A stretch of DNA of 64,000 nucleotides from Martelella lutilitoris (GTDB lineage: Bacteria; Pseudomonadota; Alphaproteobacteria; Rhizobiales; Rhizobiaceae). The notes beneath the pieces were generated by a model, which was not told the origin of the DNA, searched no databases, and saw only the letters and a program-made list of their open reading frames with translations. Every line of letters starts with the position of its first letter. Position 1 is the first letter of the stretch. The stretch lies in contig NZ_CP066786.1 of the NCBI RefSeq assembly GCF_016598595.1, forward strand, positions 2,875,501-2,939,500, given 5' to 3'. Made by a program: the position numbers and the translations under genes. Shown here piece by piece: positions 8,583 through 18,443 of the stretch.

Positions 8583-10118
8583 ATGGCACTAAGCGCCAAT
8601 CTTCTTCTCCGACAGAACCAGTCGCTCGTGATGACGCCGCAACTGATGCAGTCCATCCAGCTGCTCCAGATGCCGCATGCGGAGCTCTGCCAGTTCATCG
8701 CGCAGGAAGTTGAGAAGAACCCGCTTCTGGAGGTCGCCGGCGAAGAGGGCGGACCGGAGGAACGGCCGGAAACGGCCGAACCGCAGGAGAGCGACGGCGC
8801 CGACCTTTCCAGCGACTGGTATTCCGACGACCGGCAGGCCAATGGCACGGCGCGGCTCGGCGACAGCCTCGACAGCAATTTTGACAGCACTTACGGCGAA
8901 GACAGCCCGCCCATCCGGCCGGATGCTCCGGAGTTGATGAGCCAGTGGAAATCGATGCCGGGCACGCTCGGCGGCGACGACCATGTCGACCTCGACGAGT
9001 TCGTCGCCGGCAGGCCGTGCCTGCGCGAGCATCTGGCCGACCAGATCGCGCTCACCTTCAAGCGCTCCGACGAACAGGCGATCGCCCGCCACCTCGTCGA
9101 CTATCTCGACGAGGCCGGCTACTTCCGGGGGGACACGAAGGAGATCGCCGAACGGGCCGGGCTGGCCGTCGTCAGGCTGGACACGGTGCTGGAACGGCTG
9201 AAAACGCTTGATCCGCCCGGCATCTTCGCGCAGTCCCTTTCCGACTGCATGCGCCAGCAATTGCTGCAGACCGACAGTCTCACCCCGGCCATGGCGGTTC
9301 TGGTCGACAATCTCGAACTGGTGGCGCGCCGCGATTTCACCAGGCTGAAGAAACTTTGCGGCGTGGAAGAACAGGATCTTCTGGCGATGACGCAGAGGCT
9401 TCGCCGGCTGAACCCGAAGCCGGCCGGCGCCTTTTCCAGCCAGCCGCCCGAATCGGTCCTGCCCGACGTCATCGTCTCCGCACGCAAGGAGGGCGAATGG
9501 CAGGTGGAGCTCAATCCGGACACGCTGCCGCGGGTTCTCGTCAACCGCTCCTACCTCACCGAGATCAAGGCCTCGCACGGCATGTCGGCGGCCGATGATG
9601 CCTTTCTCAACACCTGCCTGCAGACGGCGAACTGGCTGACGCGCAGCCTCGACCAGCGCGCCCGCACAATCCTGAAGGTCGCAAGCGAGATCGTGCGCCA
9701 GCAGGACGCCTTTCTCAAGCACGGCGTCGACCATCTGCGCCCGCTCAACCTGAAGACCGTCGCCGACGCAATCAAGATGCACGAGTCGACCGTCAGCCGC
9801 GTCACCTCCAACAAGTTCATCCTGACCCCGCGCGGCCTGTTCGAGCTGCGCTATTTCTTCTCCGTCTCGATCGCCTCCGACCAGGCGGACGGCAGCGCGC
9901 TTTCGGCGGAATCGATCCGCCACAAGATCCGCCGCATGATCGCAGCGGAAACGCCGGAAGCGGTCCTTTCCGATGACGACATCGTTTCCGCGCTGAAGGA
10001 CGAAGGCATCACGCTCGCCCGCCGGACCGTGGCAAAATACCGCGAGGCGATGTCGATCCCCTCCTCCGTCCAGCGTCGCCGCGAAAAACGCGCCTATGCC
10101 AGGGTCGTCGGCGTCTGA
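8583..10118 (+). CDS. rpoN: RNA polymerase sigma-54 factor
   Basis: RpoN directs RNA polymerase to -24/-12 promoters, often of nitrogen, carbon or motility genes, and depends on AAA+ activators. The 511-residue protein has the Gln/Leu-rich region I (LRQNQSLVMTPQLMQSIQLL), an acidic region II, the core-binding and helix-turn-helix regions, and the RpoN box ARRTVAKYR near the C terminus. The ATG at 8583 lies 14 bases after GGAGG, a slightly long spacing; starts further upstream lack homology. It follows lptB and precedes hpf and ptsN. Confidence 0.97.
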   Translation: MALSANLLLRQNQSLVMTPQLMQSIQLLQMPHAELCQFIAQEVEKNPLLEVAGEEGGPEERPETAEPQESDGADLSSDWYSDDRQANGTARLGDSLDSNFDSTYGEDSPPIRPDAPELMSQWKSMPGTLGGDDHVDLDEFVAGRPCLREHLADQIALTFKRSDEQAIARHLVDYLDEAGYFRGDTKEIAERAGLAVVRLDTVLERLKTLDPPGIFAQSLSDCMRQQLLQTDSLTPAMAVLVDNLELVARRDFTRLKKLCGVEEQDLLAMTQRLRRLNPKPAGAFSSQPPESVLPDVIVSARKEGEWQVELNPDTLPRVLVNRSYLTEIKASHGMSAADDAFLNTCLQTANWLTRSLDQRARTILKVASEIVRQQDAFLKHGVDHLRPLNLKTVADAIKMHESTVSRVTSNKFILTPRGLFELRYFFSVSIASDQADGSALSAESIRHKIRRMIAAETPEAVLSDDDIVSALKDEGITLARRTVAKYREAMSIPSSVQRRREKRAYARVVGV

Positions 10119-10468
10119 GGCGCGACCGGGGCGGCCCGGCAAAAGCGCCGGCGTGATTGACTTCCGGGAACATGAACGGTAGAGCATCCGCCGCAAGAGG
10201 GGCGCCGCCTCAGCAAGGGAGACGGGACGCAGATGCTCCGGGACCGGGAAAAGCGGCAAACCGACCGCACCCGGCGGTAAAAAATCGCACGAAGAATATT
10301 GCGGAAATCCCGCTGGCAAACGGCTGAAAAATGCCCAAATAAGTTATGATGACAGGGTGTCATCTGAGTGCCGTCCCGGTCACCGGAGGGCCATGCCTGG
10401 AAGTTCTTGGAGGAGAACAGGGCTTGGCTTAAACTGGTGCCCGCAAACGATAGAAGAAGGGAAGATCC
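10119..10468. other. 350-bp intergenic region upstream of hpf
   Basis: No credible ORF, RNA gene or strong terminator was seen here. The sequence becomes more AT-rich from about 10260, with a purine-rich ribosome binding region (GAAGAAGGGAAG) just before the hpf ATG. A promoter for hpf is expected in this gap but I could not place its boxes with confidence. Confidence 0.5.
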
Positions 10469-11044
10469 ATGAGTGTTCGCGTCTCGGGAAAACAAATGGA
10501 AGTCGGAGAGGCTTTCCGTGAAAAAATCGAAGACCAGATCGAGGAAGCGGTCACCAAATATTTCGACGGCGGCTATTCCGGCCAGGTAACGGTCGAGAAG
10601 TCCGCGGGCGGTTTCGAGGCGGACTGCAAGGTCCATCTCGACAGCGGCGCCGTGCTGCATGCAGCCGGCAAGGCGCACGACCCCCAGGCCGCCTTCGAGG
10701 CAGCATTCGAACGCATCGCCAAGCGCCTGCGCCGCTACAAGCGCAAGCTGAAGGACCATCACCAGGGCAACGGACACGCCGATTTTGCCGAGGTCGCCTA
10801 TTCGGTGATGGACCTGCCGCAGGAGGACGAGACCGAGATTCCGGAAGACTACGCGCCGGCCATCGTCGCGGAAGCCAAAACCGAGGTCCGCACCATGGCC
10901 GTGGCCACGGCCGTCATGGCGCTCGACATGACCGACAAGCCGCTGATGCTGTTCCGCAACCCGGACAACAAGACGCTCAACATCGTCTATCGCCGCCCGG
11001 ATGGCAATATCGGCTGGATCGACACAGCCGGCATCAAGGGCTGA
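10469..11044 (+). CDS. hpf: Long-form ribosome hibernation promoting factor
   Basis: Long HPF binds the decoding centre of the 30S subunit and, through its C-terminal domain, dimerises ribosomes into inactive 100S particles in resting cells. The 191-residue protein has the N-terminal YfiA/S30AE fold (MSVRVSGKQMEVGEAFREK) with a basic helix RIAKRLRRYKRKLK, an acidic linker around residues 110-135, and the C-terminal dimerisation domain ending in NIVYRRPDGNIGWID. It is preceded by AAGGGAAG. The rpoN-hpf-ptsN order is widely conserved in Proteobacteria. Confidence 0.95.
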   Translation: MSVRVSGKQMEVGEAFREKIEDQIEEAVTKYFDGGYSGQVTVEKSAGGFEADCKVHLDSGAVLHAAGKAHDPQAAFEAAFERIAKRLRRYKRKLKDHHQGNGHADFAEVAYSVMDLPQEDETEIPEDYAPAIVAEAKTEVRTMAVATAVMALDMTDKPLMLFRNPDNKTLNIVYRRPDGNIGWIDTAGIKG

Positions 11045-11106
11045 ACCCACTTCGGCGGGTGCCGTTCAGGCGCCCGCCCCCAAGCCGCAACCCAGGATAC
11101 CAGGAT

Positions 11107-11571
11107 ATGGCCCTTGACGACCTGCTGAAACAGGAGGCGATCATCCCCGCCCTCAAGGCGAACTCCAAGAAGCAATTGCTGCAGGAGTTGGCCGCCAGAG
11201 CGGAGGCCGTGACGGGAATTCCCGAGCGCGAGATCTTCGAAGTGGTGCTCCAGCGCGAGCGCCTCGGCTCTACCGGTGTCGGCAACGGCATCGCCATACC
11301 CCACGGCAAGCTGCCGAAGCTTGACCATATCTGCGGCGTGTTCGCCCGCCTGCAGCATCCCGTCAATTTCGAGGCGCTTGACGACCAGCCGGTCGATCTC
11401 GCCTTCCTGCTGCTGGCTCCCGAAGGCGCCGGCGCCGATCATCTGAAGGCCCTGTCGCGCGTGGCGCGGCTCCTGCGCGACCAGGACCTGGTCAAGAAGC
11501 TCCGGGCCTCCGATTCGGAAAGCGCGATCTACGCCTTCCTGAACACCGATCCGGATTCGTCGGCGGCCTGA
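11107..11571 (+). CDS. ptsN: PTS IIA-like nitrogen regulatory protein PtsN
   Basis: PtsN (EIIA-Ntr) is the last phosphoacceptor of the nitrogen phosphotransferase chain PtsP-NPr-PtsN, which links nitrogen status to potassium transport and other functions. The 154-residue protein has the phosphorylated histidine His66 in GNGIAIPHGKL and the usual preceding motif RERLGSTGVG. The ATG at 11107 lies after a purine-rich stretch and gives the standard N terminus MALDDLL. It is the last gene before a terminator hairpin. Confidence 0.95.
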   Translation: MALDDLLKQEAIIPALKANSKKQLLQELAARAEAVTGIPEREIFEVVLQRERLGSTGVGNGIAIPHGKLPKLDHICGVFARLQHPVNFEALDDQPVDLAFLLLAPEGAGADHLKALSRVARLLRDQDLVKKLRASDSESAIYAFLNTDPDSSAA

Positions 11572-11595
11572 ACCTGCGGCAAGCATTTTCCCAGT

Positions 11596-11632
11596 AAAAA
11601 AGGCGTCCCGCACAAGCGAAACGCCTCTCTTT
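11596..11632. terminator. Bidirectional terminator between ptsN and grpE
   Basis: Stem AGGCGT (11601-11606) pairs with ACGCCT (11621-11626). An A-run precedes and a CT/T-rich tail follows, so on the minus strand the hairpin ends in a six-T run. It suits termination of ptsN from the left and grpE from the right. Confidence 0.75.
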
Positions 11633-11654
11633 GCGTTTATCCGCCAAACCGCGC

Positions 11655-12278
11655 CTATTCCGGCTTGTCTTCTGCCGGCTGCTGCTGCGCGGCTTCCGCC
11701 TTCGGCCCGCCCTTGGAAACGCCGACCATGGCCGGACGGAGAACCCGGTCGCCGATCATGTAGCCGGTCTGGACCACCTGAACCACCGTGTTGGCGGGAA
11801 TTTCCGGGTTCGGCACCTCGAACATCGCCTGGTGGAAATGCGGATCGAATCTCTGCCCTTCCGCCTCGATCGTCTTCACGCCATGGCGCTCCAGCGCCGA
11901 CAGCATGGAGCGTTCGGTCATCTCCACGCCCTCGATGAAGCCCTTGATCTCCTCGGTCCGCTTGTCCTCGGGAATGGAATCGAGCGCCCGGCGCAGATTG
12001 TCGGACACGCCGAGCATGTCGCGCGCAAACGCCGTGACCGAATAGGCCTTGGCGTCCTTCACGTCGCGCGCCGTGCGCCGGCGCAGGTTTTCCATTTCGG
12101 CTGCAAGCCGCAGCAACTGGTCGCGCTGCTTCTCGTTTTCCTCACGCAGGAGATCGATCGGATCGGGTTCGGCAACTTCGCCATCCGCGGGCTCCCCGGC
12201 AGGCGCATCCGCCTCAAGGTCGACCACCGTCTCGTTGATTTCCTCGTCAGTGCCGTTCTTCTTGGTCTCGTCGGTCAT
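11655..12278 (-). CDS. grpE: Nucleotide exchange factor GrpE
   Basis: GrpE releases ADP from DnaK and so drives the chaperone cycle. The 207-residue protein has an acidic N terminus, a long coiled coil (about residues 40-95, with [20 protein letters not shown]), and the C-terminal beta-domain with [11 protein letters not shown] and [20 protein letters not shown]. The ATG at 12278 follows GGAG. It sits 103 bases after hrcA on the same strand. No CIRCE element lies upstream of either gene. Confidence 0.95.
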   Translation of the reverse strand: MTDETKKNGTDEEINETVVDLEADAPAGEPADGEVAEPDPIDLLREENEKQRDQLLRLAAEMENLRRRTARDVKDAKAYSVTAFARDMLGVSDNLRRALDSIPEDKRTEEIKGFIEGVEMTERSMLSALERHGVKTIEAEGQRFDPHFHQAMFEVPNPEIPANTVVQVVQTGYMIGDRVLRPAMVGVSKGGPKAEAAQQQPAEDKPE

Positions 12279-12381
12279 GACGTCTCCGCACGTTGCAGTT
12301 TGTTCTTGAATCTCTCGGGCCACGATATCGAGCTTCACTCCCGAAAAATCAAGGCCCTCCCCCGGTATTCGCGCGCAGCCT

Positions 12382-13464
12382 TCAGCGAGAGCGCGACATG
12401 CGCGACAACAGATGGGCCGTATAGTCGACCATCGGCACGACCCGGGCATAGTTGAGCCGCGTCGGCCCGATAACGCCGACCGCGCCGACGACCTGGTTGT
12501 CGCTGTCGCGATAGGGCGCGACGACGAGCGAGGAGCCCGACAGCGAAAACAGCTTGTTTTCCGAGCCTATGAAGATGCGCACGCCCGAACCGCTTTCGGC
12601 CAGGCTGATCAGCTCGATCAGGCTTTCCTTCTTCTCAAGGTCGTCGAACAGCATCCTCAGGCGATCGATATCGGCGGCATCGGCGACGCCTTCGAGCAGA
12701 TTGGCCCGGCCGCGCACGATCAGCTGCCCGGGCCTGCCGTCTTCCGTGCTGCCCGACCAGACGGCGAGCCCGCGCCCGACGAGATCCTGCGAGAGCTGGT
12801 CAAGCTCGTGGCGAACCTCGTCCTTCAGCCGCGCGAGAACCGCCCTCAGTTCCGGCAGGGTCTGGCCGTTGAGATGCGCGTTGAGGAAATTGGCCGCCGC
12901 CGTCAGTTGCGAGGAGGTCGTGCCGGCCGGCAGGTCGATGATCCGGTTCTCCACCTCGTTATGCTCGCCGACGAGCACCGCAAGCGCCTTTGTCGGTTCC
13001 AGCCGGATGAATTCGACATGCTTGAGCACGGCGTTGCTCTTGGACGTCATCACCAGCCCCGCCCCGCGCGACATGCCGGAAAGCATCTGGCTTGCCTCGT
13101 TCAGAAGCCCGTCGACCGGCTGGCCGCGATCGACGCCCTGCATATGACGCTCGATCTCGGAACGCTCGCTTTCAGCAAGGTCGCCGACCTGCATATAGGC
13201 ATCGACGAAGAATCGCAGTCCGCTCTCCGTCGGCAGGCGGCCGGCGGACACATGCGGCGCGTAGATCAGGCCAAGCTCTTCCAGATCGCTCATCACATTG
13301 CGCACCGAAGCCGGCGAAAGCGACATGGGCAGAAGCCGCGACAGGTTGCGCGAGCCGAGCGGTTCGCCGCTTTCCAGATAGCTCTCGACGATCGCGCGGA
13401 ACACCTCGCGCGAGCGATCGTCCAGTGTCATTGCCGAATTGTCTGCGCGTCGATCTGCTGTCAT
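12382..13464 (-). CDS. hrcA: Heat-inducible transcription repressor HrcA
   Basis: HrcA represses chaperone operons by binding the CIRCE element; its activity depends on GroEL. The 360-residue protein has an N-terminal winged helix ([20 protein letters not shown], then [17 protein letters not shown]) and the HrcA-type GAF-like core ending in [20 protein letters not shown]. Its expected target is present at 37273-37299, before groES. An internal ATG at residue 12 is an alternative start. The gene diverges from rph, as in many alphaproteobacteria. Confidence 0.95.
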   Translation of the reverse strand: MTADRRADNSAMTLDDRSREVFRAIVESYLESGEPLGSRNLSRLLPMSLSPASVRNVMSDLEELGLIYAPHVSAGRLPTESGLRFFVDAYMQVGDLAESERSEIERHMQGVDRGQPVDGLLNEASQMLSGMSRGAGLVMTSKSNAVLKHVEFIRLEPTKALAVLVGEHNEVENRIIDLPAGTTSSQLTAAANFLNAHLNGQTLPELRAVLARLKDEVRHELDQLSQDLVGRGLAVWSGSTEDGRPGQLIVRGRANLLEGVADAADIDRLRMLFDDLEKKESLIELISLAESGSGVRIFIGSENKLFSLSGSSLVVAPYRDSDNQVVGAVGVIGPTRLNYARVVPMVDYTAHLLSRMSRSR

Positions 13465-13624
13465 GCTTCCAGTGGCCGGATGGTTCGTCTGCTTCGCCCA
13501 TTAATATAGTGTCGGCGCCGCGCTTCGCAATTCGTCTTTGCAGCGGCGCGGCCCGCCGTTTTTCTTTGCAAAAGCCGCCTCTTCCTTCTAGAACCGCCGC
13601 AACGAAAACCGGAAGGACCACACC

Positions 13625-14347
13625 ATGCGGCCATCAGGCAGACAACTCAACCAGATGCGCAATGTTTCCTTCGAGCGTGGCTTTTCCAAGCACGCGGAAG
13701 GCTCCTGCTTCGTCAAGTTCGGGGATACGCATGTGCTGTGCACCGCCTCCCTCGAAGAGCGCGTGCCGCCGTGGCTGCGCAATGCCGGCAAGGGCTGGGT
13801 GACCGCCGAATACGGCATGCTGCCGCGCGCGACCGGCGATCGCATGCGCCGCGAGGCCTCCGCCGGCAAGCAGGGCGGCCGCACGCTGGAAATCCAGCGC
13901 CTGATCGGCCGCTCTCTGCGCGCCGTCGTCGATCTCGAAGCCCTCGGCGAACGCCAGATCAGCGTCGACTGCGACGTCATTCAGGCAGACGGCGGCACCC
14001 GCACCGCCTCGATCACCGGCGCCTGGATCGCCCTCCATGACTGCCTGAAATGGATGGAGGCCCGCAGCATGGTCAAGACCGACAAGGTGCTGAAGGACCA
14101 TGTCGCGGCGATTTCCTGCGGCATCTTTGCCGATCAGCCCGTCATCGACCTCGACTATCTGGAGGATTCCTCCGCCGAAACCGACGCCAATTTCGTCATG
14201 ACCGGCGCCGGCGGCATCGTCGAGATCCAGGGCACCGCCGAGGGCAAGCCCTTCTCGCAGGACGAGTTCCTGACGCTGATGGACCTTGCCCGCAACGGCA
14301 TCACCGAACTGGTGGACCTTCAGAAGAAGACCATCGCCAGCGCTTGA
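13625..14347 (+). CDS. rph: Ribonuclease PH
   Basis: RNase PH is a phosphate-dependent 3'-5' exoribonuclease that trims tRNA precursors. The 240-residue protein has the family's opening [10 protein letters not shown] and [10 protein letters not shown], the phosphate-binding region [21 protein letters not shown] (written here only as landmarks GDRMRRE and [16 protein letters not shown]), and the catalytic acidic motif [18 protein letters not shown]. Length is standard. It starts a plus-strand run rph-VOC-rdgB-hemW that diverges from hrcA. Confidence 0.95.
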   Translation: MRPSGRQLNQMRNVSFERGFSKHAEGSCFVKFGDTHVLCTASLEERVPPWLRNAGKGWVTAEYGMLPRATGDRMRREASAGKQGGRTLEIQRLIGRSLRAVVDLEALGERQISVDCDVIQADGGTRTASITGAWIALHDCLKWMEARSMVKTDKVLKDHVAAISCGIFADQPVIDLDYLEDSSAETDANFVMTGAGGIVEIQGTAEGKPFSQDEFLTLMDLARNGITELVDLQKKTIASA

Positions 14348-14356
14348 GGAGCAGCC

Positions 14357-14764
14357 ATGCCGATCGCCGCCGTTCTTGAGACAGCGCTCTATGCCGCGGA
14401 CCTCGACGCCGCCGAAGCCTTTTACGGAGGCGTTCTCGGGCTTGAGAAGATCGCCCGCGTCGACAATCGCCATATCTTCTTCCGCTGCGGACAGGGCGTG
14501 CTGCTGGTTTTCAACCCGGACGAGACGGAAAAACCGGCAAGTCCGGGTGCGCTGCCCGTGCCGACCCATGGCGCGCGCGGCCCCGGCCACGTCTGCTTCC
14601 GGCTTGAAGAGGACGATTTCGACGCAATGCTTGCCCGGCTCGCGGCGAAGGGCGTGGACATCGAAAGCGATTTCCTCTGGCCGAACGGCGCCCGCTCGAT
14701 CTATTTCCGCGACCCCGCCGGCAACAGCTTGGAATGCGCCGAGGCAAAGCTCTGGGGGTTGTGA
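14357..14764 (+). CDS. VOC-superfamily protein (glyoxalase/bleomycin-resistance fold)
   Basis: The 135-residue protein has one vicinal-oxygen-chelate module made of two beta-alpha-beta-beta-beta units: [20 protein letters not shown] at the start, PGHVCFRL in the middle and [17 protein letters not shown] at the end. The His in GHVCF and the Glu in SLECAE are plausible metal ligands. The substrate is unknown. It begins nine bases after rph and lies between rph and rdgB, so it is probably co-transcribed. Confidence 0.85.
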   Translation: MPIAAVLETALYAADLDAAEAFYGGVLGLEKIARVDNRHIFFRCGQGVLLVFNPDETEKPASPGALPVPTHGARGPGHVCFRLEEDDFDAMLARLAAKGVDIESDFLWPNGARSIYFRDPAGNSLECAEAKLWGL

Positions 14765-14864
14765 TGGCAATCGCCGCTTCGCTCCAAAAAAGCTCCCCCT
14801 TGAGGGAGATTGTTTGGCGGCAATGCGACACACCCGAACATTATTTCGTTCACCAGGAACTGAC

Positions 14865-15509
14865 ATGCGCAAACTCGAAACCAAGACCATCGTCGTTGCC
14901 AGCCACAATGCCGGAAAGATCGCCGAGATCGCCGAACTGATCGGCCCGCTCGGCTTTTCGGCCAAGTCGGCGGCCGAACTCTCCTTCGATGTGCCGGACG
15001 AAACCGGCACGACCTTCGAGGAGAACGCCGCGATCAAGGCGTTGGCCTCTGCGCAAAAGTCCGGCCTGCCGGCGCTCGCAGACGACAGCGGCATCGCCGT
15101 CGACGCGCTTGACGGCGCGCCCGGCGTCTACACCGCCGACTGGGCAGAGACCGAGGATGGCAGCCGCGATTTCATGATGGCGATGGAAAAGGTGGAAAAG
15201 GCGCTTGCCGAAAAAGGCGCTACGACGCCGGAGGCCCGCACCGCCCGCTTCGTCTGCGTGCTTTGCCTCGCCTGGCCCGACGGCCACACCGAGACCTTCC
15301 GCGGCGAAGTGGAAGGCAATCTCGTCTGGCCGCCGCGCGGCGACAAGGGCCATGGCTATGATCCGGTGTTCCAGCCCAAGGGCCACGACAGGACGTTCGG
15401 CGAGATGGAGCCTTCTGAAAAAGCCGAAGGCGGCCCGGCCGATGGCGGCGCGCTCTCCCACCGCGCCCGCGCCTTCAAGCTCTTCACCGAAACGGGACTT
15501 GCGCCCTGA
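14865..15509 (+). CDS. rdgB: RdgB/HAM1 family non-canonical purine NTP pyrophosphatase
   Basis: This enzyme hydrolyses dITP, XTP and ITP to monophosphates, cleaning the nucleotide pool. The 214-residue protein has the nucleotide-binding opening [14 protein letters not shown], the metal-binding region [34 protein letters not shown], and the base-recognition motif [12 protein letters not shown] with a later LSHRARAF. An ATG at 14865 fits the family length; earlier in-frame ATGs lie in non-homologous sequence. Confidence 0.95.
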   Translation: MRKLETKTIVVASHNAGKIAEIAELIGPLGFSAKSAAELSFDVPDETGTTFEENAAIKALASAQKSGLPALADDSGIAVDALDGAPGVYTADWAETEDGSRDFMMAMEKVEKALAEKGATTPEARTARFVCVLCLAWPDGHTETFRGEVEGNLVWPPRGDKGHGYDPVFQPKGHDRTFGEMEPSEKAEGGPADGGALSHRARAFKLFTETGLAP

Positions 15510-15526
15510 CAAACGATCCGGCGGCG

Positions 15527-16693
15527 ATGGCAGGCATAAACGGCGATGACGGCGAACCGGGTTTCGGCGTCTACCTGCACTGGCCGTTCTGCGCGGCCAA
15601 ATGCCCCTATTGCGACTTCAACAGCCATGTCCGCCATCAGCCGGTAGACCAACAACGTTTCGTCGCCGGCTTCCTAAGAGAAATCGCCCATATGCGGGCG
15701 CTCTCGGGCCCGCGCGCCGTCTCCAGCATCTTCATCGGCGGCGGCACGCCCTCGCTGATGGAACCGCAAACGCTGGGCGCGATCCTTGAGGGCGTCGCCG
15801 CGGCCTGGCATGCGCCGGACGGGATCGAGGTGACGCTGGAGGCCAACCCCTCGAGCGTCGAGGCCGAACGCTTTCGCGGATACCGCGCCGCCGGCGTCAA
15901 CCGCGTCTCCATGGGCGTGCAGGCATTGAACGACCGCGAACTGCGCTTTCTCGGACGCCTGCACAATGTCGAGCAGGCGCTTGGCGCGATCCGGCTGGCG
16001 CGCGAAATCTTTCCGCGCATGTCCTTCGACCTGATCTATGCCCGTCCGGGGCAGACGGCGGAAGACTGGGAGCGTGAACTCAACCAGGCGATCGATCTTG
16101 CCGCCGACCACCTGTCGCTCTACCAGCTGACCATCGAGGAAGGCACGCGCTTTTTCGACCTCCATAACCGGGGCAAGCTCATCGTGCCCGACGAGGACCA
16201 GGCCGCCCATCTCTACGAGGTGACGCAGGCCGTGACGGCGGCCCGCGGGCTTCCGGCCTATGAGGTTTCCAACCATGCCCGCCCCGGCGCCGAAAGCCGC
16301 CACAATCTCACCTATTGGCGCTATGGCGATTATGCCGGGATCGGCCCCGGCGCGCACGGGCGTTTGGGGTCCGCTTCGGGCAAGATCGCGACGGCAACGG
16401 AAAAGCACCCCGAAACCTGGCTGCAGGCGGCCGAGACCAATGGCCATGGCATGATCGAGCAGACAGTGCTCTCTCGGGAAGAACAGGCCGACGAGCTTCT
16501 GCTGATGGGGCTTCGGGTGAAGGAGGGCGTCGACCTCGCGCGGTGGTCCTCGCTTTCCGGCAAGCCGATGGATGCCGAGCGCGAGGATTTTCTTCTGAAA
16601 CTCGGCCTGATCGAGCGCGTCGGCAATGCCCGCCTGCGCGCGACGCCGGAAGGCATGCTGCTTTTGAACCGCGTCGTCGCGGAACTGTCCTGA
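15527..16693 (+). CDS. hemW: Radical SAM heme chaperone HemW
   Basis: HemW is a radical-SAM protein that binds and delivers heme; it was once annotated as anaerobic coproporphyrinogen oxidase. The 388-residue product carries the iron-sulfur motif C22-x3-C26-x2-C29 (FCAAKCPYCDF), the SAM-binding IFIGGGTPSLM, and EANPSS and RVSMGVQAL landmarks. Its C-terminal HemN-like domain is short, as usual for HemW. It starts 17 bases after rdgB and ends the conserved rph-rdgB-hemW run. Confidence 0.93.
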   Translation: MAGINGDDGEPGFGVYLHWPFCAAKCPYCDFNSHVRHQPVDQQRFVAGFLREIAHMRALSGPRAVSSIFIGGGTPSLMEPQTLGAILEGVAAAWHAPDGIEVTLEANPSSVEAERFRGYRAAGVNRVSMGVQALNDRELRFLGRLHNVEQALGAIRLAREIFPRMSFDLIYARPGQTAEDWERELNQAIDLAADHLSLYQLTIEEGTRFFDLHNRGKLIVPDEDQAAHLYEVTQAVTAARGLPAYEVSNHARPGAESRHNLTYWRYGDYAGIGPGAHGRLGSASGKIATATEKHPETWLQAAETNGHGMIEQTVLSREEQADELLLMGLRVKEGVDLARWSSLSGKPMDAEREDFLLKLGLIERVGNARLRATPEGMLLLNRVVAELS

Positions 16694-16797
16694 CGCCGGG
16701 GTTGCAAGCTGCTATAACCACACCCGGAACCGGCCGGCCCGGCCGCGCGTTCATCATCACGAACCGCAAGAGCATCGCAGCGAAGAAAGACCGTCAA

Positions 16798-17145
16798 ATG
16801 GCAAGTTCAGGCTACACCCACCGCATGATTCGCGACCGGCTGAGCGCGGCCATCTGCATCATTTTCGGCATCTATATGGGCTATCTCGCCCATTCCGACG
16901 GCGTCGCGCTGACGCCGTCGCTGTTTTACGGGCTGGTCGCCTTCGTGCTGCTCGCCATGTTACTGATGATCCTCAGAAACTTCATCTATGCCCTGATCAT
17001 CGCCGGACTGATCGTCTGGCTCGCGGCCTATCTCGGCTTCGGCTGGGCCGACCAGTTGATCGCCTATATCGAACAACTGTTGCGGCTCGGCTACCAGGAA
17101 TCGCTGAAACTGTTCATGTCCGCCGAGGCGCCGATCGCCACGTGA
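16798..17145 (+). CDS. Small hypothetical inner-membrane protein
   Basis: I do not recognise a named family. The 115-residue protein has three probable membrane segments: about residues 14-32, 42-60 and 62-82, and a short amphipathic C-terminal tail. The ATG at 16798 begins MASSGYTHRMIRDRL; the frame is open far upstream across hemW but that part is a shadow. It converges on mnmA, leaving only nine bases between the stop codons. The upstream 100 bases contain no clear promoter. Confidence 0.7.
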   Translation: MASSGYTHRMIRDRLSAAICIIFGIYMGYLAHSDGVALTPSLFYGLVAFVLLAMLLMILRNFIYALIIAGLIVWLAAYLGFGWADQLIAYIEQLLRLGYQESLKLFMSAEAPIAT

Positions 17146-17154
17146 CGGGCAGCG

Positions 17155-18348
17155 TCAGGCCGCAAGCCCGTCCATCAGGCTCTTCAGCGCTGCCTCGGCC
17201 TCCGCCGAACGCTCCGAACGGTCGATGAAGCCGCCGCCGAAGACGCGGGCGTCATTGCCCGGCGCGTCGTAAAGCACGCAGGCCTGGCCGCTGGCGATCC
17301 CCGCCTCGCCTTCCAGAAGATCGACATAGACGCCGTTCTCGTCGGCATGCAGCCTGACGGGGAGCGGCGGACGCGTGGAGCGCACCTTGGCGAAACAGGA
17401 AAACCCGTCCGCCGCCGCCTCTTCAAGCGGCCCGTCGCCCAGCCAGTTGACATCACGCAGATAGATGCGACGCGTTTCCAGCGCCTCGCGCGGGCCGACG
17501 ATGACGCGGCGCGAGCGGGCATCGAGATAGACCACGTAGAGCGGCTCGCCGGTGGCAACGCCCAGCCCCTTGCGCTGGCCGATCGTGTAGCGCACGATCC
17601 CTTCATGACGGCCGAGCACGCGGCCGTCGAGATGGACGATCTCGCCGGATAGCTCGGCATTGGGTTTCAGCTTGGCGATCACGTCGGAATATTTGCCCTG
17701 GGGCACGAAACAGATGTCCTGGCTGTCCGGCTTGTCGGCGACGATCAGGCCCATTTCCTCGGCCAGCCGCCGCGTATCCGCCTTCGGCAGGCCGCCCAGC
17801 GGAAACCGCAGGAAATCGATCTGCTCCTGCGTGGTCGCAAACAGGAAATAGCTCTGGTCGCGCTCGGCATCCACCGGACGGTAGAGCGCGCGGCGCATCG
17901 GGTTTTCCGGCGTCGGGTTCGGTTTGGAGCGGATGTAATGGCCGGTCGCCAGCGCATCGGCGCCGAGTTCCCTGGCCGTCGACAGGAGATCGGCGAACTT
18001 GACCGTCTGGTTGCAGGCAACGCAGGGGATCGGCGTCTCGCCGGCGATGTAGCTTTCGGCGAAGGGGTTGATCACCGTCTCGCGGAACCGCGCCTCGTAG
18101 TCGAGCACATAATGGGGAATGCCCAGCCGTTCGCAGACGCGGCGGGCATCGTCGATGTCCTGCCCGGCGCAGCAGGAACCGGCGCGGTGCACGGCCGCGC
18201 CGTGATCGTAGAGCTGAAGGGTGATGCCGAGGACATCGTAGCCCTCGCGCTTCAAGAGCCCGGCCACGACCGAGCTGTCGACGCCGCCGGACATGGCGAC
18301 AACAACGCGCGTCTCCTCCGGCTTCTTGTCAAAACCAAGTGAATTCAT
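17155..18348 (-). CDS. mnmA: tRNA 2-thiouridine(34) synthase MnmA
   Basis: MnmA adenylates U34 of Glu, Gln and Lys tRNAs and inserts sulfur. From the ATG at 18348 the protein has 397 residues. The PP-loop is MSGGVDSS (residues 19-26). The catalytic cysteines are Cys112 ([10 protein letters not shown]) and Cys213 ([11 protein letters not shown]). GHYIR and [10 protein letters not shown] are further family landmarks, and the C-terminal beta-barrel is complete. A start 11 codons upstream (18381) is possible but less likely. Confidence 0.93.
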   Translation of the reverse strand: MNSLGFDKKPEETRVVVAMSGGVDSSVVAGLLKREGYDVLGITLQLYDHGAAVHRAGSCCAGQDIDDARRVCERLGIPHYVLDYEARFRETVINPFAESYIAGETPIPCVACNQTVKFADLLSTARELGADALATGHYIRSKPNPTPENPMRRALYRPVDAERDQSYFLFATTQEQIDFLRFPLGGLPKADTRRLAEEMGLIVADKPDSQDICFVPQGKYSDVIAKLKPNAELSGEIVHLDGRVLGRHEGIVRYTIGQRKGLGVATGEPLYVVYLDARSRRVIVGPREALETRRIYLRDVNWLGDGPLEEAAADGFSCFAKVRSTRPPLPVRLHADENGVYVDLLEGEAGIASGQACVLYDAPGNDARVFGGGFIDRSERSAEAEAALKSLMDGLAA

Positions 18349-18443
18349 GATCCGCCAGTCCAGTTCAAGGTTGGATGTCAAACCGTTTATGTTGGCGGTG
18401 ATATAGAGGCCCTGCCGGCTGGACGCAAGCAGAGCCTTGATGC

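Noticed and set aside
10425..10445. Possible sigma-54 promoter upstream of hpf (TTGGCTTAAACTGGTGCC)
   Set aside because: The GG and GC elements are 11 bases apart, not 10, and the -24 box departs from TGGCAC; a sigma-54 call is not supported.
16315..16797. Long open frame upstream of the small membrane gene
   Set aside because: It is the out-of-frame shadow of hemW; codon use and homology favour a start at 16798.
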